A DNA stretch of 64,000 nucleotides from Convivina praedatoris. Its GTDB lineage: Bacteria; Bacillota; Bacilli; Lactobacillales; Lactobacillaceae. The notes under the pieces were generated by a model. It was given only the letters and a program-made list of their open reading frames with translations, was not told the DNA's origin and made no database searches. How positions within the stretch are numbered: the first letter of the stretch is position 1; every line of letters begins with the position of its first letter. This document shows positions 51,217 to 59,645 of the stretch, piece after piece. The position numbers and the translations under genes are program-made. The DNA is taken from the NCBI RefSeq assembly GCF_933208505.1, contig NZ_CAKOEU010000007.1; one strand, written 5' to 3'.

Positions 51217-52059
51217 TTACCGATGCTTGCGTCCGCGACGGGCCTTATGCATCTTACGCTGAATGTCACGTTCCAACTTACGAGCTGCGTCACGTTCCTG
51301 ACGTAATTTAAAAGGATTTTGTAGATAAAAGGTTTGAATGGTTTGGAAAATATTACCAACTACCCAATAAAGCGAAAGGGCACTCGGCACACTTAAAGCA
51401 GTAAAGAAAATTACTACGGGGAAGATGTAAGGCATTAACTTCGTAATCGTCGTTTGTTCTGGATTGGCTTGCGTTGATAGCCATGACGAAGCAAAAGTAA
51501 AAAGAGCGGCTAAAATTGGCAAAATAAAGTAAGGATCTCTTTGTCCTAACTCCAACCATAAAAAATGACCCGAGCGTAGCACCGGCGAGTTCAAAATTCC
51601 CTGATACAAGGCAATCAAAATGGGCATTTGTACCAACAAAGGTAACATTGAAGCAAACGGCCGTACATTATGTTCCTTATATAGCGCCTGCTGCTCATTC
51701 ATCAAAAGTTGACGACTTTCAGCATCCTTACCAGGGTATTTAGCCTGAATGACTTTAATCTCACCCTGTAAGGCCTGCATTTTAGTCATACTATCCACTT
51801 GATAAACCATCAAAGGAAGAATTAGAAAACGAATCAATATCGTAAAGATAATAATTCCTAAACCATAGCTACTGCCAAACCAATTGGAAGCACCTAAAAT
51901 TGAACGGGTAAATACAGCAACAATACTGCCCCATAAACCAGTCCCCGCAACACTACCTGAATAGGAAAAACCAGCAACTACAATGCCAACTAGGGCTAAA
52001 ATTGCCATGCCAATTGGTAGCGGACCGATAATCTTAAGCCACTTATTTACTTTTTGCAT
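51217..52059 (-). CDS. yidC: Membrane protein insertase YidC/OxaA
   Basis: A 280-residue insertase with five helices; GLGIIIFTILIRFLILPLMVYQ carries the conserved Arg in the hydrophilic groove, followed by the coiled cytoplasmic loop (MQALQGEIKVIQAKYP) and a basic tail KMHKARRGRKHR. It inserts membrane proteins with or without Sec. The lipobox Cys usual for Gram-positive YidC is absent. Two possible ATGs (52068, 52059) each have a site; both overlap the end of rnpA, so translation is coupled. Confidence 0.92.
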   Translation of the reverse strand: MQKVNKWLKIIGPLPIGMAILALVGIVVAGFSYSGSVAGTGLWGSIVAVFTRSILGASNWFGSSYGLGIIIFTILIRFLILPLMVYQVDSMTKMQALQGEIKVIQAKYPGKDAESRQLLMNEQQALYKEHNVRPFASMLPLLVQMPILIALYQGILNSPVLRSGHFLWLELGQRDPYFILPILAALFTFASSWLSTQANPEQTTITKLMPYIFPVVIFFTALSVPSALSLYWVVGNIFQTIQTFYLQNPFKLRQERDAARKLERDIQRKMHKARRGRKHR

Positions 52060-52405
52060 GCTCTTCATCCTTTACTATCCTAGCCAATCGAAAGGCATGG
52101 ATCAGTTGTTTTTTAATAAATTGTTGCGATTTTCCAGCCACAGCTGGACGGGCAATTACTAAAATATCTAGCTCAGCTGGTAACTCAGGCTTGAGTTCCA
52201 ACAATGTCTGTCGAATTCTTCGTTTCACCCAGACACGATCATGAGCTTTCCCTATCTTTTTCCCAACCGATAAGCCTAAGCGAAAATGTTTTTGAGTAGG
52301 TTTTACCGCCTGATAAACCACAAAGTACTTATTGGCTACCGAACGATGCTGACCAAAAACGGCCTGAAATTCTTCCGGCTTTTTAATTCGAAAAGTTTTT
52401 CGCAT
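52043..52405 (-). CDS. rnpA: Ribonuclease P protein component
   Basis: A 120-residue basic protein that binds RNase P RNA and helps mature tRNA 5' ends. The family signature reads HDRVWVKRRIRQ (usual RNR-KR--R). AGGAG lies upstream of the ATG. Standard order rpmH-rnpA-yidC. Confidence 0.95.
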   Translation of the reverse strand: MRKTFRIKKPEEFQAVFGQHRSVANKYFVVYQAVKPTQKHFRLGLSVGKKIGKAHDRVWVKRRIRQTLLELKPELPAELDILVIARPAVAGKSQQFIKKQLIHAFRLARIVKDEEHAKSK

Positions 52406-52487
52406 CCAAACCTGCTCCTATCTGCGTGTACACTATTTGATAGCTGTTCAAACCGACTCATCTTCCCATTTTCATTAAAATAAAAAA

Positions 52488-52516
52488 TAAAAAAGGCCAC
52501 TGCGTTGCAGCGACCT
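52488..52516 (-). terminator. Hairpin between rpmH and rnpA
   Basis: Reading leftward, GGTCGCTGC/GCAGTGGCC with two G-U pairs and a T6 tract. It would limit read-through from rpmH into rnpA. Confidence 0.65.
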
Positions 52517-52518
52517 CA

Positions 52519-52653
52519 TTAGGCAGATAGCACCTTACGGCCCTTTGCACGACGGCGAGCCAATACTTTACGACCGTTGCTCGTGCTCATACGCTTACGG
52601 AATCCGTGTACACGTGCACGATGACGTTTTTTAGGTTGGTATGTACGCTTCAT
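52519..52653 (-). CDS. rpmH: Ribosomal protein L34
   Basis: The 44-residue sequence MKRTYQPKKRHRARVHGFRK ... GRKVLARRRAKGRKVLSA is unmistakable bL34, a basic protein of the large ribosomal subunit. GGAGGTGA lies seven bases before the ATG. First gene of the rpmH-rnpA-yidC operon and divergent from dnaA across the origin. Confidence 0.98.
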   Translation of the reverse strand: MKRTYQPKKRHRARVHGFRKRMSTSNGRKVLARRRAKGRKVLSA

Positions 52654-52785
52654 GTGTCATTCACCTCCATTCAGATTTTTACCTGCAAAATCTTGCAATT
52701 CGAAGTTAATTCTATCATGAAATATCCGATGTGACAAGCATCTAAATCAGAAAGAAGGGGATAATGACAATAAATAAGAAGAAAA

Positions 52786-53110
52786 GTTATAAACAGTTTT
52801 ATGCAAAACAACAAACAGGCGTGTGGATAAAAAACAAATAACAATTATTTTTAACATCCTTATTCAAAAGTTATCCACATATCCACAAGTATGGAAAGCT
52901 AATCTGTGGATAATGTTTATAAATTTAAGATAACCGGTAACAAGTGGTCTTAAAAAGTGGATAACTCTGTGCCTATGTGGATAACCCACACATTTGTTCC
53001 CCTAATTATACACGGCTTGTTATTTTCTTTTTTAACAACTGGGGATAAAATCTCCCTAAAATTCCATCTGTGGAAAACTAGTTTGTTAGGACATCTTTTT
53101 GCTATAATAT
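52786..53110. other. oriC, part 1: DnaA boxes upstream of dnaA
   Basis: DnaA boxes TTATCCACA or its complement: 52822-52830, 52871-52879, 52905-52913, 52976-52984, plus one-mismatch forms at 52956-52964 and near 53070. The region is AT-rich and free of genes. A TGCTATAAT extended -10 at 53100-53108 is the likely dnaA promoter, placing it under DnaA autoregulation. Confidence 0.92.
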
Positions 53111-53191
53111 CTACAGTGCCCTCTTTTTGGGAATTTTTTGTGTCACCTATATACACTTTTATTTAACTTAACTAATCAATGGGAGAAGCTC

Positions 53192-54562
53192 GTGACCGCA
53201 TCAATCACTAAGGAAGAACTCTGGAACCAAATCCAAGCGCGTTTTTTTCAAAAGCTTGGAACTGTCTCTTTTTCTGCTTATATAGAACCATTAACCCCAA
53301 TTGAATTAACCGCCGCTAGTTTACGACTATCAGTGCCAGTTGATGAAGCCTCTGAAATTATCAATCGCTGGAATAGTGCTTATTCGATGGATTTTGTTCA
53401 ATTTGCTCTAGACATTACAGACGGTATCTTTATTAAACCGGATCTTCAAATATCAGCTACCTTAACTGAATCCGTTGTAACGCCATCCCCGACAATAACC
53501 ACTGAGCAAAGTGTGCCATTTTCACGTGAATCGGATCTCGATCCTGATTTCACCTTTGAAAAATTCGTGACCGGTTCAGGGAACGAAAACGCCTATGCCG
53601 TAGCCCGAGCCGTGGCCGAACAACCCGGTAAAGTTTACAATCCCTACTTAATATATGGAGGTGTCGGATTAGGGAAGACCCACTTAATGCAATCAATTGG
53701 GAACTCCTATGCTAAAACCAACCCCCAAGCTAGGATTAAATACGCAACTGCTGAAGATTTTTTAAATGACTTTACTGACTCCTTGCGAGCTAGTGTCGAT
53801 GGGGCTACTGCAGCATTTAAAAAAACCTACCGGTCGGTAGATATCTTACTAATTGATGATATTCAATTTTGGTCCGGTAAAGAAAAGGTTCAAGAAGAAT
53901 TTTTTAATACTTTTAATGCCCTCACTAAAAATGGTAAACAGATTGTTATGACTTCGGATCGGATTCCAACCGACATTCCTGATTTACAAACCCGATTAAC
54001 ATCACGGTTTGAAGCCGGCATTTTAATGGATATTCAAAAGCCGGACTTACCAACTCGAGTAGCTATCTTAAAAAATCTTAGTTCAGCCGATAATCTAGAA
54101 ATTCCAAATGATGTTTTGGAATTAATTGCTGAAAATATCGATTCCAATGTTCGTAGTCTAGAAGGGGCTTTCCATAAATTTGAAGCCAAAATTCGCTACA
54201 TGAATAAGCCAGCAACCAAAGAAACTGCCCAGCAAATTCTAGACGATTTAAATATCGATCGCGGCCAAAAAGTCACTGTTGATCGTATCCAAGAGACCGT
54301 AGCAACTTACTTTATGCAAACAGTTGCCGATTTAAAAAGTTCCAGCCGTAAAAAAGACTTGGTTAATGCCCGTCACGTAGCCATGTATTTGACACGAACA
54401 ATGACCGATGAAAGTCTTCCTGATATTGGGAGAGCCTTTGGTGGTAGAGATCATTCTTCAGTTTTGCATGCTACCAATAAAATTACCGAAAAAGCCGAAA
54501 TCGACCCACGCACTAAAGAGTTATTATTAGACTTGGCCAATGAGATCAAAAATGGCAAGTAA
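53192..54562 (+). CDS. dnaA: Chromosomal replication initiator DnaA
   Basis: A 456-residue initiator: domain I for helicase contact (1-85), linker, AAA+ domain with Walker A GGVGLGKTH near 165, Walker B LLIDDIQF, and the DNA-binding domain with signature DIGRAFGGRDHSSVLHA. It binds the boxes on both sides of its gene. Start is GTG at 53192 with GGGAG six bases upstream; the frame opens earlier at 53138. Confidence 0.97.
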   Translation: MTASITKEELWNQIQARFFQKLGTVSFSAYIEPLTPIELTAASLRLSVPVDEASEIINRWNSAYSMDFVQFALDITDGIFIKPDLQISATLTESVVTPSPTITTEQSVPFSRESDLDPDFTFEKFVTGSGNENAYAVARAVAEQPGKVYNPYLIYGGVGLGKTHLMQSIGNSYAKTNPQARIKYATAEDFLNDFTDSLRASVDGATAAFKKTYRSVDILLIDDIQFWSGKEKVQEEFFNTFNALTKNGKQIVMTSDRIPTDIPDLQTRLTSRFEAGILMDIQKPDLPTRVAILKNLSSADNLEIPNDVLELIAENIDSNVRSLEGAFHKFEAKIRYMNKPATKETAQQILDDLNIDRGQKVTVDRIQETVATYFMQTVADLKSSSRKKDLVNARHVAMYLTRTMTDESLPDIGRAFGGRDHSSVLHATNKITEKAEIDPRTKELLLDLANEIKNGK

Positions 54563-54739
54563 AGTTCCTGAGGATAACATCTAATAAGTAGCTGATTTAT
54601 CCCCAAGCTTATCAACGTCGCTATTTCTTAATCTTAAAGAGCCACCTTACTTTTCCACAGGTTCCACACCCCTTATTATTACTATTATTTTTATTCTTTA
54701 CTTAAATTAATACCTATCCCAAATAAATGGAGGCTTCTC
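54563..54739. other. oriC, part 2: dnaA-dnaN gap with boxes and AT-rich unwinding region
   Basis: TTATCCCCA at 54597-54605 and related forms (TGAGGATAA at 54569, TTTTCCACA near 54650) precede a nearly pure AT stretch at about 54673-54720. Together with part 1 this is the bipartite origin layout of Firmicutes. Confidence 0.75.
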
Positions 54740-55873
54740 ATGCATTTTTCAATTCATCGTCCTACATTCATCAAAGCCCTAAATATTGTTATGCGGGCTA
54801 TTTCATCTCGAACTACTATTCCAATTTTGACAAACGTTAAAATTACCCTAAATCAAGATGAATTAATCTTAACTGGTTCTAATGTCGACATTTCTATTGA
54901 AACGCGAATTCTCCAATCAGATACCAGTGCTCAATTAGACATTCAAAAAACTGGTGGAATTACATTACCTGCTTCATTTTTTACCAATATTATTAAACAC
55001 TTACCTGATGAAAATTTAACCCTATCAACAGAAGGACTTCAGGCTTTAATTACTTCTGGTTCAGCATCATTTAATATCAATGGACAAGACGTTCAAAACT
55101 ATCCTCATTTACCAGAAATGGAAGATATCCAAAGTCTGAAAGTTTCAGCAGCTCAACTAAATGAGTTAATTAGTCAAACTAAAATCTCGGCCTCAAGTCA
55201 AGAAAGTCGGCCAATTTTAACTGGAATGCACTTAGAATTAGCTGGCAATAGTGTGAAAGCTGTTGCGACTGATTCACACCGTCTATCCCAACGGATCGTG
55301 ACTTTAACGGGTACAGAAACAACGGTGAACGCAGATGTTATTATTCCAGCTAAATCATTCAATGAGTTACAGCCATTATTAGAAGGACAAGATCGGGTTG
55401 ATATTAAGTTAGCTACTAATCAAGCTGTCTTTGATTTAGATCATACGAGTTTTTATTCCCGCCTATTGGAAGGAAATTACCCAGAAACTGATCGCTTAAT
55501 TCCTAGCGAAAGTGCAACTGAGATGAAAATTGATGCGACACATTTGTTAGGTGCTATTGATCGTGCTAGTCTATTGAGTCATGAAAGTCGAAACAACGTG
55601 GTACAACTACTTTTGAGTCAGGGTAAAGCCGAATTAAGTGGTAACTCACAAGAAATTGGTCAAGTTAAAGAGACTTTACCGGTTAAAAGTGTTGTAGGTG
55701 AAGATTTGGATATTTCCTTTAATCCCGATTATGTCCGCGATGCTTTAAGAGTTCTAAATGGTAAAACAGTGGAATTAAAATTCACAACTAATTTGCGGCC
55801 GTTTATTATTATTCCAGAAGGGGAAACTGATAATAAACAATTACAGCTAATCACACCGGTTCGAACTTTTTAA
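54740..55873 (+). CDS. dnaN: DNA polymerase III beta subunit (sliding clamp)
   Basis: A 377-residue clamp of three similar domains, ending with the family tail ITPVRTF (PMR-- region). It forms the ring that tethers the replicative polymerase and many repair factors. GGAGG precedes the ATG. A terminator follows, so yaaA-recF has its own promoter. Confidence 0.97.
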   Translation: MHFSIHRPTFIKALNIVMRAISSRTTIPILTNVKITLNQDELILTGSNVDISIETRILQSDTSAQLDIQKTGGITLPASFFTNIIKHLPDENLTLSTEGLQALITSGSASFNINGQDVQNYPHLPEMEDIQSLKVSAAQLNELISQTKISASSQESRPILTGMHLELAGNSVKAVATDSHRLSQRIVTLTGTETTVNADVIIPAKSFNELQPLLEGQDRVDIKLATNQAVFDLDHTSFYSRLLEGNYPETDRLIPSESATEMKIDATHLLGAIDRASLLSHESRNNVVQLLLSQGKAELSGNSQEIGQVKETLPVKSVVGEDLDISFNPDYVRDALRVLNGKTVELKFTTNLRPFIIIPEGETDNKQLQLITPVRTF

Positions 55874-55906
55874 AAAAGCCTGCTCATTTGAGCAGGCTTT
55901 TTTATT
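55872..55906 (+). terminator. Terminator of dnaN
   Basis: AAAAAAGCCTGCTC/GAGCAGGCTTTTTT perfect stem with ATTT loop. Confidence 0.9.
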
Positions 55907-56082
55907 TCAACAACTTGCACTAGGAAGCAAAGGACTCTAATTTGCTTTCTTTGAATTTTAACTAAAATTAATAAAAAACCATTAGCTAGAACAAAAAACC
56001 ATTTTAGGCACCTTCAGGGCTTTATTTTCAAAAGAATGTTATAATAGAAGCGTAACTGATTAATCTTTGGAGGAGTAACTTC

Positions 56083-56418
56083 ATGGCAATTACGATTCCT
56101 ATTACAGGTGAGTACATAACATTAGCTCAATTGCTAAAATCAGAAAATATTATCGAGTCCGGTGGGCAGGCCAAGTACTATTTAGCCGATCATGTCGTTG
56201 AGTTGAACGGAGTTAGCGAGCAACGACGCGGGAAAAAATTGCGTCCAGGTGATCAGGTAACGATTGGCGCGGACATTTACCAAATAGTAGCAGGGAATTT
56301 TTCAAAAGAGCAGCTGCGAGAAAAGGCTGAGCAGCAAGAAATCTTGCGAAAATACCAGCCATCAAGCCGTAACAATAAGCATCCTAAACAACCTAAAGGT
56401 CCGGCTTCGTGGAGCTAA
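56083..56418 (+). CDS. yaaA: S4 domain protein YaaA
   Basis: A 111-residue RNA-binding S4-fold protein (ITLAQLLKSENIIESGGQAK, then VELNGVSEQRRGKKLRPGD) with a basic tail. It lies between dnaN and recF in most Firmicutes. GGAGGAG precedes the ATG, and its end overlaps recF by ten bases. Confidence 0.9.
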   Translation: MAITIPITGEYITLAQLLKSENIIESGGQAKYYLADHVVELNGVSEQRRGKKLRPGDQVTIGADIYQIVAGNFSKEQLREKAEQQEILRKYQPSSRNNKHPKQPKGPASWS

Positions 56419-57545
56419 AGGAATTACAATTAAGCCACTTTCGTAACTATGATCAGGTGAAATTGGACTTTCAATCTGGTGTCAATATTTTTCTAGGTCA
56501 AAATGCTCAGGGGAAAACCAATCTACTGGAAAGTATTTATGTATTAGCCTTGGCACGATCACATCGTAGTAATAATGACCAAGATTTAATTGAGTGGGGG
56601 CAGTCCAAGGCAAAAATTAGTGGCCGAGTGCAAAATCGGTTGGGGACTACGCCGATTTCTTTGCAGTTTAGTCGTAAAGGAAAGCAGGCTCGTGTTAATC
56701 ACTTAGATCAAAGCCGTCTGTCCAGCTACATTGGCCAATTAAATGTAATTTTGTTTGCCCCTGAGGACTTAGAACTTGTGAAAGGTGCGCCGAGTGTACG
56801 TCGTCGTTTCATTGACATGGAATTCGGGCAGATGAATGTTAGCTATTTGTCTCAAGTTAGCCAGTATCGCAAGGTACTAAAAGAACGAAACACTTACTTG
56901 AAACAAATACAAGCTAAAAAAAGTAGTGACATGGTTTTTTTAGACGTTTTGACTGAACAATTGATTCAATTTGGCACTCAGGTTATTCGCGCTAGACAGC
57001 ACTTTATTCAAAAATTAGGTGAAATAGCCCAACCGATTCATGCTGAAATTTCCAATCAAAGTGAGGAACTGTCCTTGATTTACCAAAGCAATGTTCCTTT
57101 GGTAAACGTAATTGAGGAAGTTGCTGCTATCGAAGCTAATTTTACTCAGGCCTTGCAGCGTCAAGCTAAGCGAGAAATCATACAGGGAACTACTTTAGTG
57201 GGTCCCCATCGTGATAATTTTAAGATTTTGATTAATCAAAATGATGTTTCTTTGTATGGCTCGCAAGGACAGCAGCGCACAGCAGCGTTAGCCCTGAAAC
57301 TAGCCGAAATTGACCTAATGCAAGAAGAAACTGGAGAATATCCAGTTTTGTTACTAGATGATGTCTTAAGCGAGTTAGATGCTAGCCGGCAAACCCACTT
57401 ATTAATGGCCATTCAAAATAAAGTGCAAACCTTTATCACCACGCCTACCTTGAGTGAGGTTACCCGCCAGCTAATTGAGCAGCCAAAAATTTTTGAGATT
57501 AAAGCTGGTCAAGTTCAGGTTAAAGAAAGTGGTCATTTGTACTGA
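56409..57545 (+). CDS. recF: DNA repair and recombination protein RecF
   Basis: A 378-residue SMC-like ATPase that loads RecA at gapped DNA. Walker A GQNAQGKTN at about 29-37, signature SQGQQRTAALALK near 288, Walker B VLLLDDVLSELD. Start is GTG at 56409, inside the end of yaaA. Confidence 0.95.
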   Translation: MELKELQLSHFRNYDQVKLDFQSGVNIFLGQNAQGKTNLLESIYVLALARSHRSNNDQDLIEWGQSKAKISGRVQNRLGTTPISLQFSRKGKQARVNHLDQSRLSSYIGQLNVILFAPEDLELVKGAPSVRRRFIDMEFGQMNVSYLSQVSQYRKVLKERNTYLKQIQAKKSSDMVFLDVLTEQLIQFGTQVIRARQHFIQKLGEIAQPIHAEISNQSEELSLIYQSNVPLVNVIEEVAAIEANFTQALQRQAKREIIQGTTLVGPHRDNFKILINQNDVSLYGSQGQQRTAALALKLAEIDLMQEETGEYPVLLLDDVLSELDASRQTHLLMAIQNKVQTFITTPTLSEVTRQLIEQPKIFEIKAGQVQVKESGHLY

Positions 57546-57599
57546 CCGGTCAATCGCGTTAGTTGAATTAAGATACATATATTGTGTAAGAGGAAAAAT

Positions 57600-59609
57600 A
57601 TGGTAGATAATCAAGATTCACAACAAGAACCCCTTGATGATTTGATCACAGATGATGCAATCATTCAAGAGGCTGGACACATGGACGAAGAGGCCAGTGC
57701 TTATAATGCCGATCAAATTCAGGTATTGGAGGGACTAGAAGCAGTTCGTAAACGGCCGGGGATGTACATCGGTACAACCACAAGTCAAGGATTGCACCAC
57801 TTAGTCTGGGAAATTGTCGATAATGGAATTGATGAAGCTTTAGCTGGTTTTGCCAGTCATATCACTGTGACCATTGAAAAAGACAATTCTATTACAGTTA
57901 GTGATGATGGACGAGGAATACCGGTTGATATCCAAGCTAAAACTGGTAAGCCTGCTCTAGAAACCGTCTTTACTATTTTGCATGCTGGTGGAAAGTTTGG
58001 CGGTGGTGGTTATAAGGTTTCTGGTGGTTTGCACGGTGTGGGGGCCTCAGTTGTTAACGCCTTGTCCACTAAGTTAGATGTACGGGTTGTCCGTGATAAT
58101 AAAGTTTACTTTATGGATTTTCACACGGGCCGGGTGCACACGCCCATGCAGCTTTTAGATGAAAAAGCGCCAATCGAGCGGGGAACAATTGTTCATTTCC
58201 AGCCCGATCCTGACATTTTTCAGGAAACGACAGTTTTTAATTTTAAAACCCTATTAACCCGAGTACGTGAACTAGCCTTCTTGAATAAGGGACTTCGTAT
58301 TTCAATTACCGATCAACGACCAGATGAGCCGGTGACTGAAAGTTTCCATTTTGAAGGTGGTATTCAAGAATATGTTAGTTACCTTAATCGTGAAAGGGAA
58401 GCACTTTTCCCAGAACCAGTTTATGTTGAAGGCGAAGAAAAGGGAATCGTGGTTGAAGTTGCCCTTCAATATACGACGGATATTCAAGAAAATCTGCGAA
58501 CTTTTACCAATAATATCAATACTTACGAAGGTGGAACCCACGAGACTGGTTTTAAAACAGCCTTAACCCGAGTAATCAATGATTATGCTCGCAAAAATGG
58601 GCAACTACGTGAGGGAGCCGAAGGACTAACCGGAGAAGATGTCCGTGAAGGTATGACGGCGATTGTTTCAATTAAACATCCTGACCCACAATTTGAAGGG
58701 CAAACCAAGACTAAGTTGGGAAACTCAGATGCTCGGCAGGCCACTGACCGAATGTTCTCAGAGACCTTTAGCCGTTTTATGCTAGAAAACCCCACGGTTG
58801 CTAAGCAAATTGTGGAAAAGGGCATCTTGGCCCAAAAGGCTCGTTTATCAGCTAAACGGGCTCGGGAAATGACTCGTAAGCAATCTGGCTTAGAAATTGG
58901 TAATTTACCGGGTAAGTTAGCCGATAATACTTCTAAAGATCCAGCTATTTCAGAGCTATTTATCGTTGAGGGTGATTCGGCGGGTGGTTCTGCTAAACAG
59001 GGCCGTAATCGTCTGACTCAAGCAATTTTACCCATTCGAGGTAAAATCTTAAACGTTGGTAAGGCTTCATTGGATCGCGTCTTGGCCAACGAAGAAATAC
59101 GCTCTCTCTTTACGGCAATGGGGAGTGGTTTTGGTAAGGACTTTGATGTCAACAAAGCTAATTATCACAAGATTATCATCATGACTGATGCCGATGTCGA
59201 TGGTGCGCATATTCGAACATTATTACTAACATTGTTCTACCGCTACATGCGGCCTTTAGTTGATGCAGGTTATATTTATATTGCCCAGCCACCTTTGTAT
59301 GGAGTGGCCTTGGGGAATAATAAACCGATGACTTATTTAGACTCAGATGAAGAATTAGAAGATTATCTTGCACAACTCCCCTCTAACGTTAAGCCTAAAG
59401 TTCAGCGATATAAGGGGCTAGGTGAAATGGACTACGATCAATTGGCGGATACGACCATGGATCCGGCTAATCGACGGTTACTACGAGTTGATCCTGCTGA
59501 TGCTCAAGAAGCTGATGGCGTGATTGACATGCTAATGGGTGGTGATGTGCCTCCTCGGCGACAGTTTATTGAAGATAATGCCGTCTTTGTTGAAGATTTA
59601 GATGTTTAA
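57600..59609 (+). CDS. gyrB: DNA gyrase subunit B
   Basis: A 669-residue ATPase and cleavage-complex subunit. N-terminal GHKL motifs (EIVDNGIDEALAG, DDGRGIP, GGLHGVGASVVNAL), then the TOPRIM part (VEGDSAGGSAKQGR and DADVDGAHIRTL). Pairs with GyrA to introduce negative supercoils. ATG at 57600 with AGAGGA upstream, excluding the 57582 start. A 31-residue acidic N-terminal extension precedes the conserved NADQIQVLEGLEAVRKRPGM. Confidence 0.97.
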   Translation: MVDNQDSQQEPLDDLITDDAIIQEAGHMDEEASAYNADQIQVLEGLEAVRKRPGMYIGTTTSQGLHHLVWEIVDNGIDEALAGFASHITVTIEKDNSITVSDDGRGIPVDIQAKTGKPALETVFTILHAGGKFGGGGYKVSGGLHGVGASVVNALSTKLDVRVVRDNKVYFMDFHTGRVHTPMQLLDEKAPIERGTIVHFQPDPDIFQETTVFNFKTLLTRVRELAFLNKGLRISITDQRPDEPVTESFHFEGGIQEYVSYLNREREALFPEPVYVEGEEKGIVVEVALQYTTDIQENLRTFTNNINTYEGGTHETGFKTALTRVINDYARKNGQLREGAEGLTGEDVREGMTAIVSIKHPDPQFEGQTKTKLGNSDARQATDRMFSETFSRFMLENPTVAKQIVEKGILAQKARLSAKRAREMTRKQSGLEIGNLPGKLADNTSKDPAISELFIVEGDSAGGSAKQGRNRLTQAILPIRGKILNVGKASLDRVLANEEIRSLFTAMGSGFGKDFDVNKANYHKIIIMTDADVDGAHIRTLLLTLFYRYMRPLVDAGYIYIAQPPLYGVALGNNKPMTYLDSDEELEDYLAQLPSNVKPKVQRYKGLGEMDYDQLADTTMDPANRRLLRVDPADAQEADGVIDMLMGGDVPPRRQFIEDNAVFVEDLDV

Positions 59610-59645
59610 AACTGAGTAAGTGGAGTTTACGGAGAGTAGGAGACT

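Noticed and set aside
53515..53535. Second parS inside dnaA (TTTTCACGTGAATC)
   Set aside because: Only the central ten or so bases match; four mismatches to consensus, within coding sequence.
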